Below, piece after piece: positions 8,212 to 16,933 of a DNA stretch of 48,006 nucleotides. A program made the position numbers and the translations under genes. The stretch's first letter is position 1; every line of letters starts with the position of its first letter. This DNA is from Nitrospirota bacterium. Lineage in GTDB: Bacteria > Nitrospirota > Thermodesulfovibrionia > Thermodesulfovibrionales > Dissulfurispiraceae. The notes below the pieces were generated by a model that was not told the origin of the DNA, ran no database searches, and saw nothing but the letters and a program-made list of their open reading frames with translations. Location of the stretch: the NCBI GenBank assembly GCA_015233365.1, contig JADFXU010000017.1, positions 1-48,006 on the forward strand, read 5' to 3'.

Positions 8212-8688
8212 ATGTTTACTGAAAAAGAAAAGAAAGAGCTCGAAAAGGAACTCAGTCATTATGACTATAAGCGGGCCGCGTGCATAGAGGCGCTGAAAAT
8301 TGTACAGCGCAATCGCGGATGGGTTTCAGATGACAGTATCCTGGATATCGCAGAGTTTCTGGAGATGACCCCCGACGAACTGGACGGCGTGGCCACTTTT
8401 TATAACCTGATTTTTCGCAGGCAGGTGGGGAGCCATGTCATTCTTATTTGCGATTCGATAAGCTGTTGGGTGATGCGGTATGAGGACATCCTCGGTTACC
8501 TGCAGGAGCGGCTGGGGATCAGGCCGGGGGAAACTACAGCCGATGGGAAGTTCACGTTGCTGCCGGTCCCATGCCTCGGCGCCTGCGACGGAGCGCCTGC
8601 AATCATGGTTGATGAAACTCTCTACATAAATGTGAACAGGGCCCTTCTTGATGATATACTCTGCGCGTGCGACAGGAGGCAACCGTGA
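8212..8688 (+). CDS. nuoE: NADH-quinone oxidoreductase subunit E
   Basis: A 158-residue thioredoxin-like subunit of the NADH-input module. It binds [2Fe-2S] cluster N1a through Cys80, Cys85, Cys121 and Cys125 (C-x4-C ... C-x3-C). The N-terminal helical part contains the family stretch AALKIVQRNRGW-like and PDELDGVATFYNL. The start is six bases after the nuoCD stop, and its stop overlaps the nuoF ATG (TGATG). Confidence 0.94.
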   Translation: MFTEKEKKELEKELSHYDYKRAACIEALKIVQRNRGWVSDDSILDIAEFLEMTPDELDGVATFYNLIFRRQVGSHVILICDSISCWVMRYEDILGYLQERLGIRPGETTADGKFTLLPVPCLGACDGAPAIMVDETLYINVNRALLDDILCACDRRQP

Positions 8689-9983
8689 TGGAACGTCCGC
8701 TCACCGGGAGCATGCGGCCTGACGGCTTGCCTTTGAGCATAAAGGATTATGAAGACAAGGGCGGGTATCAGGCAGCGAGGAAGGCTGTCACGGGTATGTC
8801 TCCGAAAGAGGTCCAGGATCTTGCAAAAGATGCCAACCTCCGGGGCCGCGGTGGCGCGGGTTTCAACACTGGAATGAAATGGAGCTTTGTTCCCATGGGC
8901 GATAGTGCGCCGCGTCCGAAGTATTTTGTCGTAAACGCCGACGAGATGGAACCCGGCACGTTCAAGGACCGCATGCTGATGGAGGGAAACCCTCACCAGC
9001 TCATCGAAGGAACTATTATCGCCGCCTATGCAATAGAGGCGGATATTTCTTATATATTTCTCAGGGGCGAATATAAAATCTGCGAAAAGCGGCTGGCTGC
9101 CGCCATAGCAGAGGCGTACAGCCGCCATTATCTTGGAAAAAAAATTTTCGGTTCCGGGTACAATCTGGAGATGCGTCTGCATACCAGCGCCGGACGGTAT
9201 ATATGCGGCGAAGAAACGGCCCTCCTGAACTCGCTGGAAGGGAAACGGGCCATTCCAAGGGCAAGGCCGCCTTTTCCGCAGGTAAGCGGATTATGGGGCA
9301 AACCTACAGTTGTGAATAACGTCGAGACGCTCTGCAATGTCCCGCACATTATCAACAACGGCGCGGAGTGGTACAAAGGTCTGAGCCGCAGCCAGTACGG
9401 AGGGACCAAAATATACGGCGTCAGCGGCAGAGTGAAAACCCCCGGTCTTTGGGAACTGCCGATGGGAACGACCATCAGGGAAATCATTTGGGAACACGCG
9501 CGTGGCATGAGGGAAGGTTACCAGTTCCGCAGCGTCATACCGGGCGGGGCTTCAACTGAGTTTCTTACAGAGGAACACCTGGACGTGCAAATGGATTTCG
9601 ACTCGATGCAGAAAGCGGGCAGCCGCCTTGGAACGGGTACGATGATCGTTATTGACGATCATACCTGTCCGGTGGGCGCGGTGCACAACCTGGAACAATT
9701 TTTTGCCAGGGAGTCCTGCGGATGGTGCACGCCCTGCCGCGAAGGGTTGCCGTGGATAGCCAATATACTCCACGCTATCGAGAACGGACAGGGCAGACCC
9801 GAAGACCTGGAAATACTGGCGCAGCACACCGACTCCCTGTGGCTGAATAAAACCTTTTGCGCACTTGCGCCCGGCGCTATGGAGCCGCTCAGGAGCGCAC
9901 TGCAAATATTCAGGGAAGATTTTATCAGGCATATCAAAGAGGGCAAATGCACATATGGCAAAAATGGCAACAATTTACATTGA
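8688..9983 (+). CDS. nuoF: NADH-quinone oxidoreductase subunit F
   Basis: The 431-residue NADH-binding and FMN-binding subunit that starts electron flow in complex I. The glycine-rich NADH/FMN motif GRGGAGFNTGMKW is at 53-65. Cluster N3 is held by Cys344, Cys347, Cys350 (SCGWCTPCREG) and Cys391. The longer frame opening with GTG at 8667 is less likely: AGGAGG at 8674-8679 is 8 nt before the ATG at 8688, which overlaps the nuoE stop. The 3' end overlaps the nuoG start by 29 bases. Confidence 0.95.
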   Translation: MERPLTGSMRPDGLPLSIKDYEDKGGYQAARKAVTGMSPKEVQDLAKDANLRGRGGAGFNTGMKWSFVPMGDSAPRPKYFVVNADEMEPGTFKDRMLMEGNPHQLIEGTIIAAYAIEADISYIFLRGEYKICEKRLAAAIAEAYSRHYLGKKIFGSGYNLEMRLHTSAGRYICGEETALLNSLEGKRAIPRARPPFPQVSGLWGKPTVVNNVETLCNVPHIINNGAEWYKGLSRSQYGGTKIYGVSGRVKTPGLWELPMGTTIREIIWEHARGMREGYQFRSVIPGGASTEFLTEEHLDVQMDFDSMQKAGSRLGTGTMIVIDDHTCPVGAVHNLEQFFARESCGWCTPCREGLPWIANILHAIENGQGRPEDLEILAQHTDSLWLNKTFCALAPGAMEPLRSALQIFREDFIRHIKEGKCTYGKNGNNLH

Positions 9984-12672
9984 CAATAAGCCGTATACCG
10001 TTAAAGAAGGGGACAACCTGCTCCATGCATGCCTGTCCCTCGGCTTCGATATACCATATTTCTGCTGGCATCCCGCCATGCATTCGGTGGGAGCCTGCCG
10101 GCAGTGCGCCGTAAAACAGTTTAAGGACGAAAATGACACCCTGGGCAGGATAGTAATGTCCTGCATGACCCCGGCAGTTGAGGGGACGCGCATATCTATT
10201 GACGATGAAGAAGTGCGGGCATTCAGGAAGAGCATAATCGAGTTCCTTATGACGAATCATCCTCATGACTGTCCTGTCTGTGACGAAGGAGGCGAATGCC
10301 ACCTGCAGGACATGACAGTGATGACAGGGCACAGCTACCGTCGTTTCCGTTTCAAAAAGAGGACTTATCGAAATCAATATTTGGGGCCTTTCGTTAATCA
10401 CGAAATGAACCGCTGCATCCAGTGCTACCGCTGTGTCAGGTTTTACCGGGACTACGCAGGAGGGCGCGACTTCGGCGCTTTTGCGTCGCATCATCACGTT
10501 TATTTCGGGAGGCATAAGGAAGGCGCCCTGGAAAACGAATTCAGCGGCAATCTTGTCGAGATATGTCCGACCGGTGTTTTTACAGACAAGACGTTTAAAC
10601 GTCACTACACCCGCAAATGGGATTTGCAGACCGCGCCATCGGTTTGTGTCCATTGCGGTCTCGGCTGCAACACTATTCCCGGAGAGCGGTACGGCCTGCT
10701 GAGACGTATACAGAATCGTTATAACGGAGCGGTGAACGGGTATTTCCTGTGCGACCGCGGACGCTTTGGATATGAATTTGTAAACGCTGAACGTCGTATC
10801 AGGCAGCCGCTGATGAAGCGTTCGTCTCTCCCCGTTCCAAGGGAAGAGGTCATGCAGCACCTCTCGCGGCTTATCTATTTCGGGGCGCGGGTAATCGGCA
10901 TCGGTTCTCCCCGTGCTTCTCTCGAAGGAAATTTTGCCCTTCGCTCGCTCGTGGGAGAAGACCATTTTTATACGGGGGTGTCTGCGATGGATGCCCGCCT
11001 TCTGGAAAAAATCATAATGGTGCTGGCAAAAGGACCGGCCCGTTCGTCTTCGCTTGCGGAGGCCGGGGCAGCCGACGCGGTTTTTGTTCTGGGTGAGGAT
11101 GTGACTAATTCGGCCCCGCTGCTGGCCCTTTCGCTGCGCCAGTCGGTCCGGCTCAAGCCGATGGAGATTGATAAGCGCCTTCATATACCGGAATGGGACG
11201 ACTCAGCGGTGCGCAACGCGGCACAGCAGGAAAAAAGGCCGCTGTTTGTCGCTACGCCATACAGGACAAAACTTGAAGAGGTGTCCACCCAGGCGTATCA
11301 TGCAGCCCCTGATGACCTGGCACGGCTTGGATTTGCAGTGGCACATGAACTCGATAACAGGTCTCCGGCTGTGAAAGGACTGCCGAAGAAGCTGCATACT
11401 CTTGCCGAGGGCATTGCCAGGGTCTTAAGCCAGGCCGAACATCCGCTGATTGTTTCCGGCACCGGGTGCGGCAGCGAGGCGGTATTAGAGTCCGCCGCCA
11501 ATGTTGCGTGGGCCCTTTGCAGGAAAAACCGTTCAGCGGACCTTTGTTTTGCTGTCCCTGAATGCAACAGCCTCGGACTCGCCCTCATGGGCGAGGGAAG
11601 CGTTAGCGACGCGTTCAAGGCAGTGCATGATGGGGCCGTGGATACCGCAATTATCCTTGAAAACGACCTGTACCTGAGGGCAGAAACCGAAGACGTGAAC
11701 AGCTTTTTTGATAAAGTGCGCAACGTGATTGTAATTGATCATAGCGTAACCGGGACGGCGTCCAAAGCCGACGTCGTGGTTCCTGCCGCTGCATTTGCTG
11801 AAGGCGATGGCACACTGGTGAACAATGAGGGCCGCGCTCAGCGGTTCTATCAGGTGTTTGTGCCTGACAGGGACATAGAGGAGAGCTGGCGATGGTTGAG
11901 GGACATCATGGCTGCCTCGGGACGCCCGGGCTTAAAGCATTGGACAGGCCTGGACGACATTGTGCAGGCGATGTCGAATTCTATAAAGGCTTTCAAAAAT
12001 ATTGCAGAAAGTAATGTCCCGGCCGGCTACCGCATCACAGGGCAGCACATTCCCCGCCAACCGCATCGTTACAGCGGACGGACAGCCATGCACGCTAATA
12101 TTTCCGTAGTCGAACCTAAGCCGCCCGAGGATAAGGATTCGCCCCTTTCTTTTTCAATGGAAGGATTCTCAGGGCAACCCCCTGCCGGGCTCATTCCCCG
12201 TTTCTGGGCGCCGGGCTGGAACTCGGTGCAGGCCTTGAACAAATTTCAGAGCGAAGTGGGGGGGCCGCTGACCGGCGGAGATCCGGGGCAGCGGCTTTTT
12301 GAGCCGGTACAGGAAAGCACTGTTTCCTATTTTGATGAAGTGCCGGGTGCCTTTTCGCCGCGCGAGAACGAACTCTTACTTGTCCGGGTGTATCACATAT
12401 TCGGTTCAGAGGAGTTGAGTGCCATGAGTCCGTGTATTGCTGAGAGCGCTCCGGGGCCATATATAGGGCTTAAGCCGGAAGATGCCGAACTTTTCCAGGT
12501 GAGCGAAGGCCGGGATGTACGGATCAGCATAAATGACAAGGAATACAGCCTCCCGGTCAAATACCTGCCTGAACTGCCGTCGGGAGTTGGGGTGCTGCCT
12601 GCAGGGTTACGCGGGCTCGAAGGACTGGAGTTGCCGGCATGGGGAAGAATAAATAACCAGGCAAAAGGTTAA
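9955..12672 (+). CDS. nuoG: NADH-quinone oxidoreductase subunit G
   Basis: A 905-residue subunit with several iron-sulfur clusters and a molybdopterin-oxidoreductase-like fold. Residues 1-75 bind [2Fe-2S] N1b (Cys37, Cys48, Cys51, Cys70). A His-Cys3 cluster follows (His102 or His104, Cys106, Cys109, Cys115), then [4Fe-4S] ligands Cys154, Cys157, Cys160 and Cys204. The extra cluster N7 is present: Cys231, Cys234, Cys238 and Cys266, a feature limited to some bacterial complexes. No molybdenum-site residue is needed in this family. The start is ATG 9955 or ATG 9964; frames starting further upstream run inside nuoF. The last codon overlaps the heptad repeat tract at 12662-12689. Confidence 0.94.
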   Translation: MAKMATIYIDNKPYTVKEGDNLLHACLSLGFDIPYFCWHPAMHSVGACRQCAVKQFKDENDTLGRIVMSCMTPAVEGTRISIDDEEVRAFRKSIIEFLMTNHPHDCPVCDEGGECHLQDMTVMTGHSYRRFRFKKRTYRNQYLGPFVNHEMNRCIQCYRCVRFYRDYAGGRDFGAFASHHHVYFGRHKEGALENEFSGNLVEICPTGVFTDKTFKRHYTRKWDLQTAPSVCVHCGLGCNTIPGERYGLLRRIQNRYNGAVNGYFLCDRGRFGYEFVNAERRIRQPLMKRSSLPVPREEVMQHLSRLIYFGARVIGIGSPRASLEGNFALRSLVGEDHFYTGVSAMDARLLEKIIMVLAKGPARSSSLAEAGAADAVFVLGEDVTNSAPLLALSLRQSVRLKPMEIDKRLHIPEWDDSAVRNAAQQEKRPLFVATPYRTKLEEVSTQAYHAAPDDLARLGFAVAHELDNRSPAVKGLPKKLHTLAEGIARVLSQAEHPLIVSGTGCGSEAVLESAANVAWALCRKNRSADLCFAVPECNSLGLALMGEGSVSDAFKAVHDGAVDTAIILENDLYLRAETEDVNSFFDKVRNVIVIDHSVTGTASKADVVVPAAAFAEGDGTLVNNEGRAQRFYQVFVPDRDIEESWRWLRDIMAASGRPGLKHWTGLDDIVQAMSNSIKAFKNIAESNVPAGYRITGQHIPRQPHRYSGRTAMHANISVVEPKPPEDKDSPLSFSMEGFSGQPPAGLIPRFWAPGWNSVQALNKFQSEVGGPLTGGDPGQRLFEPVQESTVSYFDEVPGAFSPRENELLLVRVYHIFGSEELSAMSPCIAESAPGPYIGLKPEDAELFQVSEGRDVRISINDKEYSLPVKYLPELPSGVGVLPAGLRGLEGLELPAWGRINNQAKG

Positions 12673-12689
12673 AGGTTAAAGATAATGGG
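12662..12689 (+). repeat. Second NNAAAGG heptad tract, nuoG-nuoH junction
   Basis: Four 7-nt units in register, CAAAAGG, TTAAAGG, TTAAAGA and TAATGGG, cover the end of nuoG, its stop codon at 12670-12672 and most of the 23-nt gap to nuoH. The unit is the same as in the repeat before gnd at 4361-4374. The AAAGG units are also the nearest ribosome-binding-like sequences to the nuoH ATG at 12696. Confidence 0.6.
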
Positions 12690-12695
12690 TCATAA

Positions 12696-13649
12696 ATGAA
12701 CATAATTCTGCCGCTTGCCATTATTGCCGGAGTACTTCTGTTTCTCACTGTAATGAGTGCCGGTCTTATCTGGCTTGAACGCAGATTGCTCGCCTTGTGG
12801 CAGGACCGCTACGGGCCGAACAGGGTCGGGCCCTTCGGTTTGTTGCAGGTGATTGCCGATATGATTAAGATATTGTCAAAAGAGGATTGGATCCCGCCCT
12901 TTGCCGATAAGACGGTGTTTGTCATTGCGCCCGCCATCATCATGATCAGCGCCTTTATGTCTTTTGCTATTGTACCTTTTGCTCCCGGCATAGTCATTGC
13001 CGATATTAACATAGGGGTGCTCTTCTTCCTCGCCATGTCTTCACTGGGTGTTTACAGTGTTGTGCTGGCGGGATGGGCATCGGCCAGCAAGTACTCGCTC
13101 TTAGGGGGCATGCGTGCCGCTGCCCAGATGGTCAGTTATGAAGTGTTCATGGGGTTGTCGCTCATGGGGGTTGTAGCACTGACCGGATCATTCAGTATCG
13201 GCGAAATTGTCGAGGCCCAGCGGCACCTGTGGTTCATAGTTCCCCAGTTTGCCGGATTCCTGATATTTTTTATGGCGGGCGTTGCTGAAACGCACCGCCT
13301 GCCCTTTGACCTGCCGGAATCCGAGAATGAGCTTGTGGCCGGTTTTCATACGGAATATTCAGGCATGAAATTCGGTATGTTTTTCGTCGGCGAGTATGTG
13401 GGAATAACGCTTATTTCCGCGCTTATCACCACGCTGTTTTTCGGAGGGTGGCTCGGCCCGTGGTTGCCGCCGGTCGTATGGTTTTTAATCAAGACATTTA
13501 TTTTTATCTGTTTATTTATACTGTTGAGGGCGTCATTTCCGAGACCGCGTTATGACCAACTGATGTTTCTGGCATGGAAGATAATGCTGCCGCTGTCTCT
13601 GTTGAATATTGTCATCACCGGCGCCATAGTGCTGGCAACGTCTAAATAA
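12696..13649 (+). CDS. nuoH: NADH-quinone oxidoreductase subunit H
   Basis: A 317-residue, eight-helix membrane subunit that forms the quinone chamber with NuoB and NuoD. Conserved loops are visible: [24 protein letters not shown] near residues 28-50, and the acidic loop [26 protein letters not shown] at about 200-226, which is the signature of the family. The start is the ATG at 12696; the preceding sequence is a heptad repeat rather than a classical Shine-Dalgarno sequence. Confidence 0.95.
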   Translation: MNIILPLAIIAGVLLFLTVMSAGLIWLERRLLALWQDRYGPNRVGPFGLLQVIADMIKILSKEDWIPPFADKTVFVIAPAIIMISAFMSFAIVPFAPGIVIADINIGVLFFLAMSSLGVYSVVLAGWASASKYSLLGGMRAAAQMVSYEVFMGLSLMGVVALTGSFSIGEIVEAQRHLWFIVPQFAGFLIFFMAGVAETHRLPFDLPESENELVAGFHTEYSGMKFGMFFVGEYVGITLISALITTLFFGGWLGPWLPPVVWFLIKTFIFICLFILLRASFPRPRYDQLMFLAWKIMLPLSLLNIVITGAIVLATSK

Positions 13650-13694
13650 AGGTAAAGACAGACTTGCCTGTGCCGGATTTTGAGGAGGGAAGAG

Positions 13695-14210
13695 ATGTTC
13701 AGTCTGATCAGGGGCGCATGGACGGTTCTGCTCCATATGTTCCACCGGAGAGTGACAGTCCAGTATCCGGATGCTAAAGCCTATGTTCCGCCCAGATGGA
13801 GGGGCAGGATCATCCTTTCCCGTGACCCTGACGGCGGCGAGCGCTGCGTGGCATGCTACCTGTGTGCTGTCGCGTGTCCTGTGGACTGTATAGCGCTGCA
13901 GGCTACAGAAGATGAAAACGGGAGGCGCTATCCCGAATTTTTCAGGATCAATTTTTCGCGCTGTATCTTCTGCGGTTTTTGCGAAGAGGCTTGCCCGACG
14001 TATGCCATCCAGCTTACTACCGATTACGAGATGGGCGAATACAAACGCAGCTCGCTTGTATACGAGAAGGAAGATTTGCTCATTAGCGGAACAGGGAAAT
14101 ACCCCGGATATAATTTTTACCGGGTAGCGGGATTGGCGATAAGCGGCAAGGATAAAGGTGAGGCAAAAGACGAGGAGCCGCCAGTTGATGTGAAAAGTTT
14201 ACTGCCGTAG
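13695..14210 (+). CDS. nuoI: NADH-quinone oxidoreductase subunit I
   Basis: A 171-residue 8Fe ferredoxin-like subunit carrying clusters N6a and N6b that lead to N2. The two motifs are Cys51-x2-Cys54-x2-Cys57-x3-Cys61-Pro and Cys90-x2-Cys93-x2-Cys96-x3-Cys100-Pro; by the usual crossover, the fourth ligand of each cluster comes from the other motif. An amphipathic N-terminus precedes them. The start is ATG 13695, with GGAGG at 13684-13688; an earlier in-frame TTG at 13680 overlaps that site. It follows nuoH after 45 bases. Confidence 0.95.
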   Translation: MFSLIRGAWTVLLHMFHRRVTVQYPDAKAYVPPRWRGRIILSRDPDGGERCVACYLCAVACPVDCIALQATEDENGRRYPEFFRINFSRCIFCGFCEEACPTYAIQLTTDYEMGEYKRSSLVYEKEDLLISGTGKYPGYNFYRVAGLAISGKDKGEAKDEEPPVDVKSLLP

Positions 14211-14220
14211 GGGGTTTTAA

Positions 14221-14748
14221 ATGAATGACCTGTTTTATATATCGGCTGTGGTGGCAGTCATATCGACCGGTATCGTAATTACAAAACTCAACGTAGTGCA
14301 TGCATTGTTGTACCTGATCGTATCGTTGCTGGCAGTGGCCATGGTATTTCTTTCACTGGGAGCGCCTTTTGTCGCTGCGCTCGAAGTGATAATCTATGGG
14401 GGCGCTATAATGGTGCTTTTTGTATTTGTTATTATGTTGCTTAATCTGGGACCGGAGCACATCGAAGAGAAAAAACAATACGTCGGCGGCCAGGCCTGGT
14501 TGGGCCCGGTAGTCCTGGCCGGAATCCTGATTGCCGAACTGGTCTCCGTGTTTGTACGCGGAGGGGGGCAGGTTGCAGGCAATGTTGTTATAGAACCGAA
14601 ACAGACCGGTATCGCCCTTTACAGCATCTATCTTATAGGGGTTGAACTGGCATCGATGCTCCTGCTTTCAGGTCTGATAGGCGCTTACCACCTGGGCCGG
14701 AAGGACGATAAGCTGGACGCAGGAGAAGACGGGGGAGGACAGCAATGA
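14221..14748 (+). CDS. nuoJ: NADH-quinone oxidoreductase subunit J
   Basis: A 175-residue membrane subunit with five predicted helices. The family core YLIVSLLAVAMVFLSLGAPF followed by the EVIIYGGAIMVLFVFVIML helix (about residues 53-75) is clear; this helix has the pi-bulge region implicated in coupling. The C-terminal tail (KDDKLDAGEDGGGQQ) is charged and cytoplasmic. The stop overlaps the nuoK ATG. Confidence 0.94.
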   Translation: MNDLFYISAVVAVISTGIVITKLNVVHALLYLIVSLLAVAMVFLSLGAPFVAALEVIIYGGAIMVLFVFVIMLLNLGPEHIEEKKQYVGGQAWLGPVVLAGILIAELVSVFVRGGGQVAGNVVIEPKQTGIALYSIYLIGVELASMLLLSGLIGAYHLGRKDDKLDAGEDGGGQQ

Positions 14749-15053
14749 CTGCAGTTCCCGTAGAACATGGGCTTATCCTCGCGGGAGCTCTTTTTGTTCT
14801 GGGCATGTTGGGTGTGCTCGTGAGGCGCTCTATTATTTTTATGCTGCTTTCGGTAGAAATCATGTTAAATGCCGCCGGTGTAGCCTTTGTAGTGGCCGGC
14901 TCACGCTGGCAGCAGCCCGATGGGCAGGTAATGTTCATCTTTATTCTCGCAGTGGCGGCAGCGGAAGTATCGGTCGGACTGGCTCTTGCTATTCGGATGT
15001 ATCACAAACTTAAGACCCTGGATACGAATGCAGCCGGCAGGATGAAAGGATGA
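14745..15053 (+). CDS. nuoK: NADH-quinone oxidoreductase subunit K
   Basis: A 102-residue, three-helix MrpC-like subunit. The conserved buried glutamates are visible in VEIMLNAAGVAFV (about residues 37-49) and in AAAEVSVGLALAI (about 70-82); they are part of the proton path. It overlaps both nuoJ (ATGA) and nuoL (ATGA), so translation is tightly coupled. Confidence 0.95.
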   Translation: MTAVPVEHGLILAGALFVLGMLGVLVRRSIIFMLLSVEIMLNAAGVAFVVAGSRWQQPDGQVMFIFILAVAAAEVSVGLALAIRMYHKLKTLDTNAAGRMKG

Positions 15054-16933
15054 TCGCTATGAACGATATGTTGTGGATAATGCCTGCAGCGCCCTTTGCC
15101 GGTTTTTTGGTCCTGGCACTGGCAGGCAGCCGTCTGCCGCGCAAATGGATTGCGGCGGTCGGAGCCGGGTCAGTCGGGCTTTCAATGTTTGCTGCGTTGT
15201 TCGCCGGCTGCTCATTTATGAGCGCGCCGCCCGGCATGCATGCTTATGTCCAGGTGCTCCGGACGTGGATCGACGTGGCCGGTTTCAGCCCGAAGATCGC
15301 CTTTTATCTCGATCCGCTATCGGTGATAATGGTGCTTGTAATGACCGTTGTCGGTTTTCTCATACATTTATATTCGGCGGGATTTATGAGGGATGACGAA
15401 GGTTACGCCCGCTTTTTTGCCTACATGAACCTTTTTGTGGGTTCCATGCTTACCCTCGTTCTGGCCGAAGACCTGCTCCTGCTTTATCTCGGATGGGAGG
15501 GAGTAGGTCTTTGCAGTTATCTCCTTATCGGGTTCTGGTACAAGGACGAGGTCAACGGCTATGCCGCCCGCAAGGCGTTCGTGGTAACGCGAGTTGGTGA
15601 TACCGCTTTTGCCATAGGTCTTTTCCTGCTTTATTCGAACCTCGGCACTTTGCAGATACAGGAACTCATGTATCGGGCTGGGCAGCAGTGGGCCCCCGGA
15701 TCCGTGCTTGCCGTTGCTGCAGCCGCCCTCCTTCTCGGAGGGGCGGTGGGAAAATCGGCCCAGCTTCCGCTCCAGACATGGTTGCCTGATGCCATGGCAG
15801 GGCCTACACCGGTCAGCGCTCTTATCCATGCGGCGACTATGGTAACAGCGGGAGTGTATCTTATCGCCCGGACCCATGTGCTTTTCACGCTCGCGCCCGC
15901 TGTGCAGGCGGCTGTTGCAGTAATCGGGGCGGCAACGTTGCTTCTGGCCGGCTTCAGCGCTCTTGTCCAGAGTGACTTGAAGCGGGTGCTTGCATATTCG
16001 ACAATAAGCCAGATCGGGTATATGTTCCTTGCTCTCGGAGTCGGGGCCTGGTCCGCGGCCATATTCCATTTTATGACGCACGCCTTTTTCAAGGCCCTTC
16101 TTTTTCTTGGCGCGGGCATGGTCATCATCAGCCTTCACGAGGAACACAATATGTTCAAAATGGGCGGACTCAGAACTCAACTCCCGCTGGTATACCGGAC
16201 TTTCGTGATAGGCGCCTTATCGCTGTCGGCCCTGCCGCTTCTTACGGCAGGTTTTTACAGCAAGGATTTGATCTTGTGGGAGGTCTGGTCTTCAAAATCA
16301 GGGGGCCCCCTGTTATGGGCAGCCGGCCTGGCAGGAGCGCTGCTTACTTCTTTATACAGTTTCCGTATGGTCTTCATTACGTTCTTCGGTGAGGCCAAGA
16401 CAAAAGCAGGAGGAAAACCGGGCATGTCGATGTCCGTGCCGGTTGTCATCCTTGCAGTCCTCTCCGTGGCAGGAGGCTTTGTTGAAGTGCCTGTGCATTT
16501 TTTTACCGGATTTTTAGCCCCGGCATTTCCGCCGGTGCAGAGTGCGAACAAAGCTGCGGGAGAAATAATTCTGCAGATAATAGCCGGCATAGTATCTGTT
16601 TCAGGCATTGTACTGGCATGGTTTCTTTTTTTGCGGTCCCCCCACTATGACAAAACACTTTCTCAGTCCGGATTCGGATCGCTCGTGCACCGCCTGTGGT
16701 TTGCAGGCTGGGGTTTTGACCGGCTGTATGACGTGCTTATAATAAAGCCTTTTTTATGGGCGGCAAAGGTGAACAGGGACGATTTTATTGATCTTATTTA
16801 TCTAGGAGTCGTCTGGACGAGCGCGGGCATCAACCGTTTTCTCACATTCACTCAGTCCGGAAAAGTGCGGTGGTATGTGACCGGGGTAGCCATAGGGGCA
16901 ATAGTGATTTTGGGAATTGTGGTGCTCTTATGA
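15050..16933 (+). CDS. nuoL: NADH-quinone oxidoreductase subunit L
   Basis: The 627-residue distal antiporter-like subunit, with the long C-terminal extension that includes the lateral helix. Key stretches are LYLGWEGVGLCSYLLIGFWY with the essential Glu in TM5, KSAQLPLQTWLPDAMAGPTPVSALIHAATMVTAGVYL with the broken-helix Lys/His residues, and LKRVLAYSTISQIGYM. The start ATG at 15050 lies in the nuoK stop; a second ATG at 15059 is possible. The gene ends overlapping nuoM by four bases. Confidence 0.95.
   Translation: MIAMNDMLWIMPAAPFAGFLVLALAGSRLPRKWIAAVGAGSVGLSMFAALFAGCSFMSAPPGMHAYVQVLRTWIDVAGFSPKIAFYLDPLSVIMVLVMTVVGFLIHLYSAGFMRDDEGYARFFAYMNLFVGSMLTLVLAEDLLLLYLGWEGVGLCSYLLIGFWYKDEVNGYAARKAFVVTRVGDTAFAIGLFLLYSNLGTLQIQELMYRAGQQWAPGSVLAVAAAALLLGGAVGKSAQLPLQTWLPDAMAGPTPVSALIHAATMVTAGVYLIARTHVLFTLAPAVQAAVAVIGAATLLLAGFSALVQSDLKRVLAYSTISQIGYMFLALGVGAWSAAIFHFMTHAFFKALLFLGAGMVIISLHEEHNMFKMGGLRTQLPLVYRTFVIGALSLSALPLLTAGFYSKDLILWEVWSSKSGGPLLWAAGLAGALLTSLYSFRMVFITFFGEAKTKAGGKPGMSMSVPVVILAVLSVAGGFVEVPVHFFTGFLAPAFPPVQSANKAAGEIILQIIAGIVSVSGIVLAWFLFLRSPHYDKTLSQSGFGSLVHRLWFAGWGFDRLYDVLIIKPFLWAAKVNRDDFIDLIYLGVVWTSAGINRFLTFTQSGKVRWYVTGVAIGAIVILGIVVLL

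Noticed and set aside
9934-11184. 416-codon minus-strand frame across nuoF/nuoG
   Set aside because: It lies antisense to well-conserved nuoG with all cluster ligands, has no recognisable domain, and comes from the codon bias of the plus strand.
15368-16180. 270-codon minus-strand frame inside nuoL
   Set aside because: Antisense shadow of nuoL; composition rich in Arg, His and Lys, with no domain.
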